From Pagrus major (lineage: Eukaryota; Chordata; Actinopteri; Spariformes; Sparidae), in NCBI RefSeq assembly GCF_040436345.1, contig NC_133223.1, positions 13,149,613 through 13,213,612 of the forward strand: a stretch of 64,000 bases of DNA. The letters run 5' to 3'. Positions 38,801 to 53,800 of the stretch are shown here, piece by piece. Within the stretch, counting starts at the first letter, position 1. Every line of letters starts with the position of its first letter. The position numbers and the translations under genes were made by a program. The notes beneath the pieces are model-generated. The model saw nothing but the letters and a program-made list of their open reading frames with translations. It ran no database searches and was not told the origin of the DNA.

Positions 38801-41800
38801 GAACAACTAACCAGACAGGGAGAGTGTGCAGTTATTGTTGAGCGAGCTAAGTACCTTTGAAGCCGAACGGCGTGGGATCGCTCTGGCGTTTCGTCTTGTG
38901 ATCAGGGCTTGTGGGAGATCCTGGCACCAAGAAAGAAAAAAAGAGGGGTTAAGGATGGTTGTTAAAACAAGAAAGAAGCCACGACCCAAAGATTGTTTGA
39001 ATATCAATCTTTGGGTCGTGGCTTCTTTCTAATTTTGTGCTAATTTTGATGAGAAAAGGACTGGGCTATGGAAACCCAGAGAGGCAAGTGTGATTTTTTT
39101 TTTCTGGTGATTCATTTTCAATCATCCACACACACAAAAAAATTGACAATGGACTACTTGAATTACTTTTTCTTCCTTGCCTCTCAGGGCTTCCATACGA
39201 AGGATGGGCAGTAAACAGCCAACAAAGACGCAAGATAAACTAAAGGCTGAGGAAAGACAACTACGAAGATGCAAACTAATTCTAATAGAGAGCACCTGCG
39301 AGATGCTGCTCATGGTTGTGATGCTTTTTGAATGGCAGAGGCTACCCTAACAGACACATTGGCCTTTTTCACAAAAGACACTCTGACATGACACTGTACA
39401 AAAAGCACAGGAGGAACGAATCAAATTAATGATGGCTGGATTTATCCGCTTCAGTCTCACGATCCGGGCATTGTACACGCTGGCTCACTGCCACACTGTA
39501 ACGTCTTACTGAGACACTTGAATAGCACGGAGCCATTGTTAATGTTATTAGTAGTAACAGCTGTGCTTTTCACACTGTGACAAGTCAAAGCTGTGAAAAA
39601 GGTATTGTACTGGGTTGAATAAAGCCAGGGTCCAGAGCTGTGTGATACCTGGTGACAGGAGGATGGTCATGGGTAATGTAAAACTTTTATCATCGGTGGC
39701 TGAGGGCTCTGTGGAGGGAAGCATGCAGTATTTGACCCACTGACCAAGAATCTTTAAAATATATAGCTTTATAAAACTTTTTTTATCCTTTTGGTTTAAC
39801 ATTTATGCTTATTAGCTTAACCTACGTGCATAGAGTTAGATGAGAAGATAAATAACCTTCTGCTTTACAGTAAAAATGCAGCTGGTTAGCTTAGCTTAGC
39901 CAAAATACTGTAAAAGGGAGAAACAGCAGGGTGTTTTTAATCCATACAAGAAGTGTTAAAATGACAAATTATGGCTTTACTGGGCGGTATTGAGTCTTAT
40001 AATCCCTATACAGACCTGAGACTGCTATCTAACTTCTCACCTGACTCTCAGCACACTTCCAAAAACTCTATTCTTTGACTTCAACTGACTGTAACTACAA
40101 TTTTTCATTTCACAAATGCAGAAGATGATGTGACATGTTGGGTATGAGACTGACAGCGGCCTGCAGTTACCTTTCTGAGCTTTGAGGTTACTGAAGCCCT
40201 GTAAAGTAAAGCGCTTTTTAGCCACAGCAGCTCTGTCTGAGGTAGGGCTTGTCACAGCCTCATCTGACCCGGAGGGAAAGCAGGAAGTCGGGACAGACAA
40301 GAGGAAGGAAGGAAGGAAGAACGTAAGTTAGGTGTAAAGGAGGAAAAGGAACAAAAAGGGTAGACGTTAGTGGAAAAGACAGACGTTAAGACATGGGTTA
40401 AACATTGGTGGTACATAAAAAGTGTAGTTTTCATGCACTGCAAACGCTCCATAAAGAGTTGTTACAACAGAGAAGTGTCATCTGTCTGGTTGTCGTCACT
40501 GTTCTCACCTTTTCCTGTTGGCTTTGGTGAGGAAGAGGAGTTGACATCAGGGCTGCAGGGCTCAGCTTTCTTCTCCTCTCCCTTCTTAAAGCTCCTCTGA
40601 CCAGACTTGAAGGGACTGTGGTTGGACAAAAGTGGAACTTAAGAAGCTTCAAATGCAGCTGGAAGCAATCTTTCTGATTATCCACAGATTAGTGAATAAA
40701 TGAGGTGTGGAGTACAGACCTACCTGAGACTAACTGCTCCGCTGGGTACAGGAGGGAACTGGAAAACAGAATCTGGAGCCCTCTGCTGGCTGGCTACTCA
40801 AACACAATACGATCGTTTCAAAACACTTAACTGAACATTACACTTATTTTCACAGGCATTACTTATAAAATATTAGTGTGTGTAAAAGTGTGTAAAACAT
40901 AGTGTGAACATTACATTTAGACATGAGTTTTAGAGCACATCCTCTCTCCGTACCTCTGCACGCTTCCAGCTGGGTTGTCAGAACCTTCCTGATCTCATTT
41001 ACCCAGGTGGTTTTTACCTCAGCTGATGGTGCCTGAAAGAGTTAGACAAATATTAGAGGGCTGTCATCATTGTTATCTGGAGTTAGATCCATATGCATAC
41101 CAGTTGTTCAAAAACAATACATTGTGCTCAAAGGTCCAATGTGTAGAATTTAGGATTAGGGGGATTTATTGGCAGAAATCCGATATTATATTGTACATTA
41201 TTTTGTTGTTTTTATTAGCTTAAAATGAGCCTCCATGGATCCTTTTCCATGGAGTTCACCATGTTTCACCGCCATGTTTCTACAGTAGCGCAGAACAGAC
41301 AAAACAAACACTGACTCTAGACGGCCTTTCGCGTTTTTAGCTGCAACTGTAAGAGGTTTGGGAGGGTGAGATGAGGGGCTGGATGCCACTAAATTCTACA
41401 CACTAGTCCTTTAAATGATAAGTCATAAGCTTGTTTTGCATTTTTCTTTTTGTCAACAAATTCCAGAAGAAAGACGGCCAATAATTAACTATGTGTCAGT
41501 CGCTCACTTGATACTTTACAAGTTTTCTATCCTGTCAGTGACAAGAACAATTGTTCTTGAAGACATAACCCTTAAAATGGGTCATAAATATATATTTTTA
41601 TTTAAAAGGATTTGGATTTTTCTAAATGCAGCCCGTCATTGTGGTGTACAGTACATTTGCATTTGGTGGGGTTCATTTTCAGCCTCAGATTTATAAGTGC
41701 AAGTATGAATTTACAGCTACAGAAAGAAGATGACACCAGGTCACACAGGAATCAGCCTTCAGTGAGAACGACAACACTTATTACTCAGATCAAATCATTG

Positions 41801-44800
41801 TTGATTTTGTCATTTCATGGGATTTGTTGACAATTACACGACATGTAGTAAATCATCTTTAATTTGTATGTGTTAACGCACCTGAACAATATAGACCTCC
41901 TCTCTGGAGTTGCACCAGATCTCAAACTTCTTGTTGTCTCCCTTTGCGTTCTCAGTAATGCCGACGGCACTCATCTGGACATGAAGATGGCAGGGTAACA
42001 ATTTTATATAAATTACAGGTTTACAGACAACTAATAGATTAGTAGAGAGGCAGTATCAGAGACAGATGCATCTGTAGAGGTGCTCACATTCAGAGACTGT
42101 TTGAAGCTGTATGAGGGAGCTTTCTCATAGCCCTCTCCGTTCTCCTCCCTCCTCTTGCAGAAGAGCAGGGCCTTCTCGTGGAGGAAGAGGTGCCTCTGCA
42201 TGGGCTTGAATCGGGCCAGATCCTTCACCTTGGCGTGACCTTTCTTGTGCTCTGTCCACACGCTGAACGAGCCCTGCATCAGCAGCTTCCCCAGCTCACT
42301 CAGATTACCCTGAGAAAGAAGAGAGTTGAAGATACTGGTTTAAGATCAACTGTATACTGCACGTTATAAAATACTGTGTACAGGCCCTGATTTGGTATTC
42401 ATACTCAATTTATATTTCATTTAATGCATCTGTTTTCTGTCGAGTCTGTGTTCTGTGCCAGTGTCCATCTGGACTGTCTATATTCAGACCAATGTGTCTG
42501 TTCTCTAAATAATGTGTCTGTGTTTCATGGAGGCAGCTGCCACAAGTATATGTGCTCCTGCTAATGAAACATAAAGACTGTCTATCTCACACAGACAGGC
42601 ACTTTCTTCTGCATAACACAGAATCTGTCTAACTTTCAAAGTCATCACATTATTTTCTTTCTTTATCTTCATCCAGTCTTCATGAATTAAGTGACAGTGA
42701 AATTTCAACAGAGTCATAGCTTTCTGAATCCGTGTCTCATTCTATTTACACCTACACAGCAGATTAGGGCGGTAACTAATGATTATTTTCATTATCGGTT
42801 AATCCATTAATCATTTTATCTACAAAATAGGGAAAAATGTATAATCCCTCACAGCCCAAGGTGACCTCTTCCACTGACTTGTTTGTCCAAAAATCATGTA
42901 CACAACTTAAAGCACCTAACTCTCAAATTTTAGAAGCTGGAACCAACAAATGCTTTCATTTTTGATTAAAAACATGATTTTTTTTTACTTTTTATCCATT
43001 ATTCGACTGTTTGTTGCAGCTCTACAGCAGATGGTAATGCTAAAAAAAACATCTCTTTTATCAGTGCAAGTCTGCCAGTACGAACAACAATTATGGGACT
43101 GATACACCAAAGTGTACAAACATAACAAATAATAAACAGTGAAGGGAGAGACGTTAAAATGTTTGCAAACTTATAGAGAAGACAAAGTTAACATACGGAA
43201 AATATATACTGTATATATAACCATTATAATAATAATATCAATAATAGTGTCAATATAAAATCAGTAACCTCTTGAAAGAATTGAAAGATGACATCAGAAA
43301 CGCAAGTTTTATTATGTTACATGATTTTTAACAACCTGTTATGTAATATATATATTATATATAATATATCCCATTGTGCTATTTTATATGCTGAGTCTTT
43401 CTATCCTTAGATTTAGGCAATAGAACAACTGCATTTATTTCTATGTATTCTTTTATCCACATGTGATCTGGTTATAGTTTGTGTATTCTCCTACTTTTTT
43501 ACTGCCTTAGTATTATCAATCTTCTTTGTTGGTCTTTGCCTTCTACAGATGACTAACACAACCATGCAAGAAATCCAGTGTGCTTTTTCATGACATCACA
43601 CTGTACGAGGCATCTGCTCTCCTGTTAAATGTCTCACCTCGTATCCTGTGATGGCGATGAGGTGCATTGAGTCATTGACAGCCTTGAGGATGCCTAAGAT
43701 GGAGGTCAGCGCCTCCTGCAGGTCATCGGTCCCCTCACAGGTCTTACTATACTTCAGCATTTCCTGTGGTCAGAAACACATTAACCATGCAGCTCATAGC
43801 AAAGACTAAAGAGCAGGAATCACTCTGAAAAGACAGTTTAACAGTCCAGTTGATTTGTGGCCAGCAGAAAGCCCCGTACCTTCAGTAGCAGCTGATATTT
43901 GGTGATCCTCTGAACAGGCTTCAGCAGATATGAATCTAAACCCAGTTTATGCTCCAACTTCTTCTGACACTCCTGATGGAAATAAAAAAACAGGCAAAGA
44001 TTGTGTCAAATTAAAATATAATAGAATATTTACTTAAACACTGGCAGTAAAGGTGCTGTCTGTTCACCTGGAAGAAGGCGCAGTCAGAGCACTGTCTCCA
44101 GAGGCTTTCAGAGCGAGGCTTGTTGTGACAGTACTTCTCATAGATCTGCAGGTCTGTCATCTGAGAAACGCAGAAAAAACAATCGTAGTCAAGAAACCTC
44201 TTCATCAGCACAAACAGAATCGAACCTATGTGCTGAAAGTTTCACTCACCCTCTCTAGAAAACATCTTCCAACCAACTCTGGGCAGTCAGTGTACTGCTC
44301 CAGCTCCCTCAGAAATGTCCTGGAAACAACAAAACCAGGTCGATGATGAAGAATGAGAGAAAAGGACAAAGATGATAATTAATTAAAATGTTGATTAGCT
44401 TTGATGGCTAACCAGTGGCACAAAAGGAGCACCAGCTACATACTGAAGGGGACAGTAGTGATGCATTTCCTGCACCTCTGTAATAAAAACACACAAGGAA
44501 TTATGAACTATTCAACCATTTAGAGGCATGTGGAGGCCAGATAATTTTCTTGCATGAATCAACTATAATTAGCCCAGATTACATTTTAAAAATATGTCAT
44601 TAGATTAGAGTTACATTTCTATTACGTCTTTAAAATAGACAGACAATTTAATACATTCGTAAACTTTTTTTTATGATAACAAGCGCTCTATTAGGCATGT
44701 GAGAATATGAACATTTCATGTCTCGATTATCCTGGCCCAAACAACTGCGATTCATGATAACATCCCATTAATCGTCAAAATATACTTCAAACTCTTAAAT

Positions 44801-47800
44801 GAGCACTAAAAAATACTGGACTCAGTTTACTTTTTGATAGGAAACAAATATTTTTATATAATGAACGGTGGTCACCACATCTCCCTGTCGTAATTGAGTT
44901 TGGAATCCGCATTCAAGCCAGCCAAGTCAGCCATGGTGACAGGTTTAGGATTTTTGAATTACTGTAAAGATGCAGGTTCCTCTAAAATAAATCAAGAAAT
45001 CTATATAAGACTGTATGCGATCGAGCTTGACAGCTTTTGTAACGTTTACCATGATCAACTTATCCATTGCGATGCACGGTAAAATCTTAAATTCTCTCAC
45101 CCCTGTGCTCTAATGCATGAAAATTGCGTCTGGCATATTAAACGCTCTGGCAGCAACTGTGTTGATTCACGATGGAAGGTTCAAGCAGCAGCAGTCCCTT
45201 AGAAAACGTTTTCCATCCCAGGCAATGTTGTCTGCATTACTTTGACTTCAGAAATGTGCGACACGTCTATGTCCAGTGCAATTTGTGCAAGTCAAAAAAA
45301 ATAAAGTTGCTATCATCTGCAAAGACCTCAACTTCTAATCTTACCACAGAAACAGCATCCCACATGTTGTATAATACACACAGTACACCTGTGCCTATAC
45401 TGCTTGTGTAAGTCTGATTTGATCTGATCAAGAAAAAACAATATTTGTGGAACTTCAGTGTTTGATGTTGAAGTAATCCAAAAGTATTCAGATTACATTA
45501 CACTTTTTGTAATCCAATGGAATCATGTTCATTATAATGAAAATCGTCATGTATTTGTATTCAGTACCTGACAACGTTTCAAAGTAATCTGACCCTGCCT
45601 ATCTGGTGCTACATCATGTTTTTCTGCACTGTAAGGGCACCAGTGAGGCTAACAACAACATGTCAAATGATATCATCAGTGACAGGCAGATGGCGCTCCT
45701 TCACCTCTTGTGGAAGTGGTAGATTTCTGGCATGTTGCCAAACAGAATCTCCTTTTTGTTCTGCAGAGGAGCAGGGATGAGGTGAACCATGGCAGGATTA
45801 TCCATCTCAGAGGCATACCCCTGTGAAAACACGGAAACAAAACGTGAAATTCCGGGCTCGAGTGAAAGACAGAGAGGATTAAACATTCTGAGGAGTGAAG
45901 AAACACCTGCAATACGCAGAGCAGCTCCTCAACGTAGGCTCTCTCAGTTTCCAGCAGCTCGTTCATCACGTGCCTGCAGGCAGACAGAGAATAGAGGTGA
46001 AAAGAGAGATCAGATGGAGGATTTGGGGCAGGCACGCTCAGGAAAAAGATAGCTCCACAGCTCCATAGATAATGAGATAAGTGTTTTCACACAGTCCATC
46101 TGCCGTGTAATTTGATTAGAGATGAAAGAGCGACGGCTGATCCCTCACCTCCTGAGCACCGCCAGGTTCTCCTCCTCCTCCGACAGAGAGGCATGTCTGC
46201 TGTTACTGTCTCCGTTCTGCAGTTGGCCGTTTCCCTGAGAAAAAAATAACCCAACAGCATGATAAGAGACACACAAATACAAACCTTTAGAGAACAAGTG
46301 GACAGACAACATGTAAACTCCACTCACCTTCTCACAGTTGTTCCCAGAGTCTGTCTCTGAGCAGTTTTTCTCCTGCTGGGCTCTGTGTGCTGTGGAGGGA
46401 AAAGAGGATAAATCTAGGGCCAGGCCATGTTGACATGCTTTAGCATTTTTGGTTAAATCTCAAGTATTGTGGTTTAAATTAACCGTAAATAACCTAGAAT
46501 TAGAATATATGTGTGTGGAAACGGGTAGAAGTGAATGATTGTAACTCAATGTAATCAATCTAGTCCTTAATGACACTAATTTTGTACCTGTACCAAACAA
46601 CATAGTGATTATTTCTCAGTTTGATGCTGTTGATTGACGTCTTTTTACCGTAAATAATGCCGTGAACTCACCCTGAGATGTTTTCACAATTTGTTTTGCA
46701 ACAAAATACTTTAAATATAATATGAAAAGATATAAATAAACAGTAGTGGGTGCAAGATTAAACACACTGCATGTATTTTCTGCCACTAGGGGTCTCTCAA
46801 TCAAAACAAATCAAAAGATGCAGTTTGATGATGTCGTGAGGTAGCATGGGATCATGGGAGTTGTTGTCATTGTTAAATAACCACCACTGCCAATGAAAAC
46901 CTATCTGACGTGAAGTCAGGTTGACGAGGTAATGTTATAAATATTTATATGCTGACTTCCTTCCTCACTTTCTGACATATCATCTGATGATTCCCAGGAA
47001 GTTACAGCGACAGGTGACCGAATGAAACACACCTTTACCTTGAATAAGATTACTGATTTCTGTAGGTTTAAACATTGTTTGAAACATTTGGGATGATGTA
47101 AGAACTCAATATAGAACAATGGTTTAGTTGTTTTTAGACCTTTTTATGTAGAAATGTAACATATTCTCTTTCAGTATATCCCTTGTTTCAACAGTGCCTT
47201 TATTGTTCTGAGACATAACTAAATAATCAAAACTTCTGCTGCCTTTTTAGACAGCAGAATCACCTGAAAATGTAAATGGTGCCCTGAAGAAAGTCACAGA
47301 TATACAAAGAATTTCATGATGAAAGAGACAGGAAGGCCAGACTGTGATAAAAGCCCTCATGAATGAATGAAATCCATGAATATATTCTTTAGGAATGTGT
47401 CAGCACTTATTAATTCTAGGTTGACTGCAATGAACATTTCAAAAATGTAACATTTAAACATCTTCGACAGGAAATTTAAAGTATAAACCACAAGTGAGCC
47501 ATATTATTCATCCACTCAATTAAGTGTTTGAGGGCTGTGCAGAATGGAGTCGAAATGGAGAGTCTGATAATGTTCGTTTGAAGCCTTCACACAGTGTAAA
47601 TAGCATTAGGGTTGTGCAAAGAATGAAGAGCATAAAAGCCTCGAGAAGAGTGTGAATAGGCTCTGCATTGTCTTAGCTGAATGGTGCAGGTGTGGGTGTG
47701 TGGAGACTGACCGGGCGAGCTGAGAGGGGATTTGATGAAGGCTTCAGGCCTGGGGGCTACCGGCTGCACCGGCCTGGTCTGTTTGGCTGCTAGCTTCTTC

Positions 47801-50800
47801 AGGCTGACTCTCCTCTTTTCAAACATCTCCTGCATGGATGTCTGCTTCTGGAACACCTTCTCCACCTGGTCCTGATGCACAGGAAGTGATCAAAGGAGTG
47901 TTATGTAAGTCAGTATATTATTTGAAATTAATATAAATGTGCTGAGTCTATTATTTGGCCATTGCTGAGAATATTGGCAGCTGTTTGGGTTAGTTTTACA
48001 ATATTAAAATATTCTTTGTTTGGTTGTCTTACCCTGAACTGCTGGTTGAGCACTGACTCATATTCAGTCCAGATGGCACTGAGGTCCGTCAGTTGGTACT
48101 GGCCCGCGTTATCCAGGTAACGCTCCAGCTCCTGCAGGGCTAACTCCGCCCCTTCATGTGATAAACACTTGTCTACTGGCTGAGACGCCAGCAGGTATAT
48201 ACCATCATCAACCCATTTAGACGCCTGAGGAGGACAGCAGACAATCAGTAACATAACTGCAAACATAACATAAGGACAAGGCATCTACACTGTGAGAGTG
48301 TGCTGCCTTCTTACCTTCTCCAAGCTGTGGTGCAGCTCCATGGCTTTTAGCAGGTGGTCCTTCTTGGCCCTCAGGTTGCTGCTCACATTCTCGCTGATTG
48401 TTCTGACCTCGCCGCATTTAGGCTGAATGGAGTCTTCAGCGTAGTGCGAGTTCTGGATCAGCTCATCACCCTCACGAGCCAATGCCAAGGCTCTGTCCAG
48501 CACCTCCTGTGGACCAGAGGAGGGTGATAATTATAAGTTATTACCACCAGTCTTCCTCCAAACTATTATTCATTATAGTAGAGACCCAGAATTAAAGTAT
48601 GAAGCTGAAAATGATCTGAAAATGTTTGTTATGCAATATATTTAATACAGTTTTCCTTTACTGGTTGTAATTTTTTAGAGCCAAAATCTATTTGACAGAA
48701 TCTGACATAATAGCCATGCTGTAATGGATGTGTGACTTATAATGTTTGACAATAAATGATCCTTGTACAAATCGCTAATATTACAAGACAGGATGTAAGT
48801 ATTAGCCCAAAATCACGACTGGATCCAGAATAGAAGTAAAAATGTGGAAGTATTTCACACATTGTGTGACGCCTCGGCAGAGAAGTACACTTCCTGCTGC
48901 CTTTGCAGAAAAGGTCACACAGAGCAAAATTTCATTAAAAATAAGAAAGGACTATGTAGATACCTTCATATATAATCTAAATGTGATTATGATATTCACC
49001 ATTACCAAACACATTAATCAACTGGGACAAAATGTAAATATAATATTATTACAAACTAACAGTTTATTAATAACAGCACTCTATGTTTATAACTGTGATT
49101 TGTTATTCAGATAAAACCAGTAATGACAATACAACAAACCCACATTATAAAGATATTATTCATCTATTCATGCTGCGGTTACACAAAGCTTTAATTGAGA
49201 GGGGTTGGGTATTACTTACACAGACTCTCTCCTCATAGGTGGTGAGTTCACAGAAGATATGGTCAGCGTGGGCCGGGCTGATCCCCACCTCAGAGAAGGT
49301 CGCAAGTTTCTCAGACACCTGATCCAGCAGAGCCCTCAACTGCAGCAGAAACAGCACGGTCAGTTTTCAAGTTAAAAAAAAGAGGATCGTGTGGACGATT
49401 TCACCTGAGCTAACAGGCTCCGGCTCACCTCTCTGTAGTTGTGCTCAAAGTGGCGCAGTTGGAGACACTGCTCCAATTTGGTCTGATGTCTCACCCAGAA
49501 CTCATCGAAGGCCCTTTCTGTCTCGTCCAGCTGAGACAGCAGTCTGACAGAGGAGCAGAGAAGAGATGGAGATGGATTGTTCAAAACAGGCAGACGAATG
49601 CAGACTGAGATATTTGGATATTTTTTTTCTTTTTGTTTGCCTGTGTGCATCTGATGTAGAGTTAATGCCTGCTGACATGGGAATCAGTGCCCTCAGTGTT
49701 GCTTAAAATACAGCACTGACTGACCTCAAAGCACACTGCCGTACCAACTTTTATTTAAAATACACTGATGGCAGAGCTCAGACAGCCGTGAACAAATCAT
49801 CTGCCATCATCATCAACTAACAAAAACGCCTGCTGGCATTCATTTTTGTTACATAAGTCAATAAGAGCAAATTGAGAGGCTGTGAAATGTGATAAACATC
49901 TGTGACAGCACTACTGTGTATCATTAGCCCAGCGCTGCTACTCAACTTATTATGAAATGACTAGAGTGGGTATCTTAAATGTCTAGTTCAGTTATGTAAT
50001 CGTAAGAACCCCATGTGAGTCGTGACTGGATAGAGTACGACACAGAAATGGCTGTATCTCAAACACTATACAAAGATTTCTATCAAATGTTTGGTGCCAT
50101 TGCATTCAGAACGACTGTGCAATATGTGCTTTGCTCCAGTGTAAATCTGATTTTTAGTTATTTTTGTGATTTTTTAAATTAATTTTGTCTATCAATTAAG
50201 GCATGATAAATATGTGAAATCAAGAATTTTAATTTGTCTTGTGTTGCTCATGTCTTGACAGATTCTGCAGCAAATCTTGTGTTTCTACCTCAAACAGAAA
50301 AAAATCTGTTTTTCAATAACAATGATAGAAAACCAAAATAAATTCAATTTTCAGTTATTTTTAGTGGAGAAAAGTCACACTGAAGCTGTAAACTGAACAT
50401 GTGGGGTGCATTTGCTTAATAAATGGTTAGCAATTAACACGATAAATTACAAAATAGAAGAACAGTTTTCTTTCAACTTTACACATAATATTATTTATTA
50501 TTTTATTATTTTATTTTTATTTATTTATTATTTTATAATAATGATAAAAAATTGCTTTTTATTCAGTTTCTGAATAATGACACAGAGTCACTACAAGTTT
50601 CGACACCTTATCATTTAAGCATCAATTCATTCATATGTGCTAATGATTCAGGCTTGGGACCTGTGTGTTTTGTGAAAAATAAAAAAAACAGATGTGTTGA
50701 ACATCTGAATCATTATCACCTCCATCTGTTTATGCTAATGATTCATTTTTCCTCTGGAGAATTATAACACAGAGTCTGGTGTTTGGTAGTTATCCTGCAG

Positions 50801-53800
50801 TTATATCGTCTGTATTTGCTCTCACCTTTGCACAGTCGCCAGGTTCTCCAGTTCATCCTGGTTCATGTTGTGGTCTGGGTCTCTCACTACGGGCTCGTTG
50901 ATGCTCTCCAGCAGCCTGCTGCCCTGACCCAGAGCCACCAGCAGATCCTCCTACACACAGACAAAGTCATTTCATCCAAATACATAACAAATGTACATAC
51001 TTGATATACAGTACGCAAAGGAATCATGTATGTAATGCATGTATATTACCTTCATTTTGTCTTTCTTGTCGGTGTGCGTGCTCAGCAGGAGGTTTGTGGC
51101 CTGGATCTCATTGGGGAGTTCAGTTTCGGCCAGCTCGGTCCCAAACGCCTGCAGGATCTGTGCTGTTTTCTTTACCATCAGCGCAAAGCCTTCAATAGCC
51201 TGAAGCACACAGGACACAACAAAGACCGTCAGCGTGCTCACGCATGAATCGAGTCTGGTCACTTTTTATTGGCTGCGTATTTTATTGCTGTTGTGCTTTT
51301 CTTGTCTTTACTAAACAAAACACTTTGTGTAGTGTAGTAGTGGCCATCATTTCATGATGCCAATACCATTTATTGATGCCATTTATACACAGCCAGCTAA
51401 GGGTAGCTTGAGTATTCTTAATGAAACCTATTGGAAATGGAAGGACACACTTCAGAGAGTAGGTTAACCACTAATTTGTTTTTCCAAATGATTGACAAGG
51501 CAGATAACATTGTGACCAACTGGAGCAGGTCACACCTATTATCGCTGATGAGACTGCAGTCGCATTGTGAACAGAAACTTTTCCCAGACAAAACTGAGGG
51601 ATGAACAACGTGTTGATAAAACATATCAGTGGTTAACCTACTCTCTGAAGTGTGTTCTTTCATTTTCTGGAGGCATTTCTTTATCAGAAGTCATACGCCG
51701 TAGAAATGTTGGGTTTTAGTATGTTTCTTCATGCATCACCCATAGACTTCAATACAGCTGACACCACAGTCTGGTTCCAAAGCAAAATTCAGTGAAGTAA
51801 TGACCCTTCTTTCTTTTTTAAGTTCCTTGCGCAGGTATAGGAAGAGAAAGTATCTGTAAGTCTGATTCAAGTTTGATTTTGATTTTTTGACAAATGGCCA
51901 CTACACTTATCATTCTCTCTGTCTTATTTTGTTCTTACTAATAAAGATGGAGGGGTGTACTTCAGTGTGTGTATTTGTTTATAAAGCATCTTGTAATGGC
52001 AGTGCGGGACAGTGTAATGCTGTACATGACGTGGTGTGTTCAGTGTACATACAGTGCGGTGAGAGATCCACTTCTCATGGCAGTACTCCTGCGTTCCTCC
52101 GAGCTCCTGAGTCAGCTGGCTGCGGTCGATGTAGGTGTGCAGCTCTGTTATTGAGCTCAGCATAATCACCTGAAACAATTACATGCACATGTCTTTATAA
52201 TTAACCAGCATGTTATTAGCATTGTATTGACATCTTCTTCCTTCATTGAGTTGAATTGGATGCAGATGTAATAACACAAGTCAAGGTTTCTAGAGGTAAC
52301 AGTGGCTGTACGCACCGGCACCTTCATCTTGAACTCATCCTTGTTGAACTTGAAGAGGATGTCAGAGAGTGTACGCTGCAGGAGGGTGGTGGGCCTCAGA
52401 ACCAGAACCAGCTGGAGGTTCCCTGGGAAGGAGCCCTGATAGGAGAGAGTAGATGGAGACCGTCACAACAGGGCAGACAGCATCCTCCTCCAACCTGACT
52501 CAATTATACATCACGCTTGAGCGGGACATGTTCTGTTCTGCACTTCCTTTATATTATCCCCTCCCTTTATGCGTCTCATGTGAAAACTCTGGCTCCAACA
52601 CATTCAGACATGTGTGTGGAGTGTGTGGAGTACAGGAAAATGGAAACGTGGGGGATGTGGGGCACTGTTCCGTTGGCAGGGACATTAATCTTCATGTCCT
52701 CTGAGATTCTTCTGCATGAATAATGAGGTAAAAGAAGTCGCCTCCAACTGTATGTATTCAGGATTTTCTTTACCCAGCTGTAATCGTTGAGACGAAGATT
52801 TTTTTTCATCACTAACAAACACACTCAGCATAAAGCAAAGATATCCTGACTGAGCAAAATCCATAATAATCCTCCTAATATTTACTGCGTCATGCTGTGT
52901 AGCTCAGCCAATAGAACCAATTAAATGCCAATTAAAATGTCATGATTGACACCCACTGACAGGCTAAGCACTGCTGTGAAAGCTGCTAGGTGATGGCTGG
53001 TGGAGGGCGGACACTGATCTCCCCTCCTGAGGCAGTGGGATGGTTAATGCAGCTTTAATCAGCTAATGACCTAAATGGACGGCTCGCCTGATAGGCCGGC
53101 CTTCCCCGAGTGAGTAAAGGAATGATGGTCTAAGCAGAAATGACAAAGAATACATCGTTAATGAAAAACCACGTGGGATGGGCTCTGTTAATGGAATTAA
53201 TTAATCAATTTGGCGTTTGTCCTTGCTGACCTGCTAAAACCAGGAGGAGCACTGTGGAAAGCTGCAGAGGTGGAAATTATTGTGGGACATACTAATGTTT
53301 TTATAACATGGTAAAACCTTTTGTGGTTCCAGAGGAAGCTGCATGTAATCTGATAAACTGCCTCCAGCGATGTCTCTCAATGGCTAAGTTGTATTGTGGG
53401 TAATGTAGGCGGCAGGTTTTAAGAAGGAAGAAGAATGTGTAGAATAAAAAGTTGATGTCTCTGGTTCTGCTGTATTAGTTTTGATCATTTGTTTTCATAC
53501 AGTCCATAATAAGTCGAACAGCGTTAGAAAAGTGGACTGCTTTTCGAAACCTGGTGTCTACATTACCCACAATGCAACTTAGCCACTGAGTGACATCACT
53601 GGAGGCAACTTGTCAGATTACATGCAGCTTTTTTTGGAGACACAAAAGGCTTCATACTACTCGTTTCACATATGCAGTAGTACTCCCCAAGACCTAAACA
53701 CACTTAAATGTGTAAAATTGGTGTAGTTACCCTTTAATGATTTTTAACAAGTAGTACAGCACACTCTGAAACTGACCTCCTAAGAGTTCATATTTTCTCT

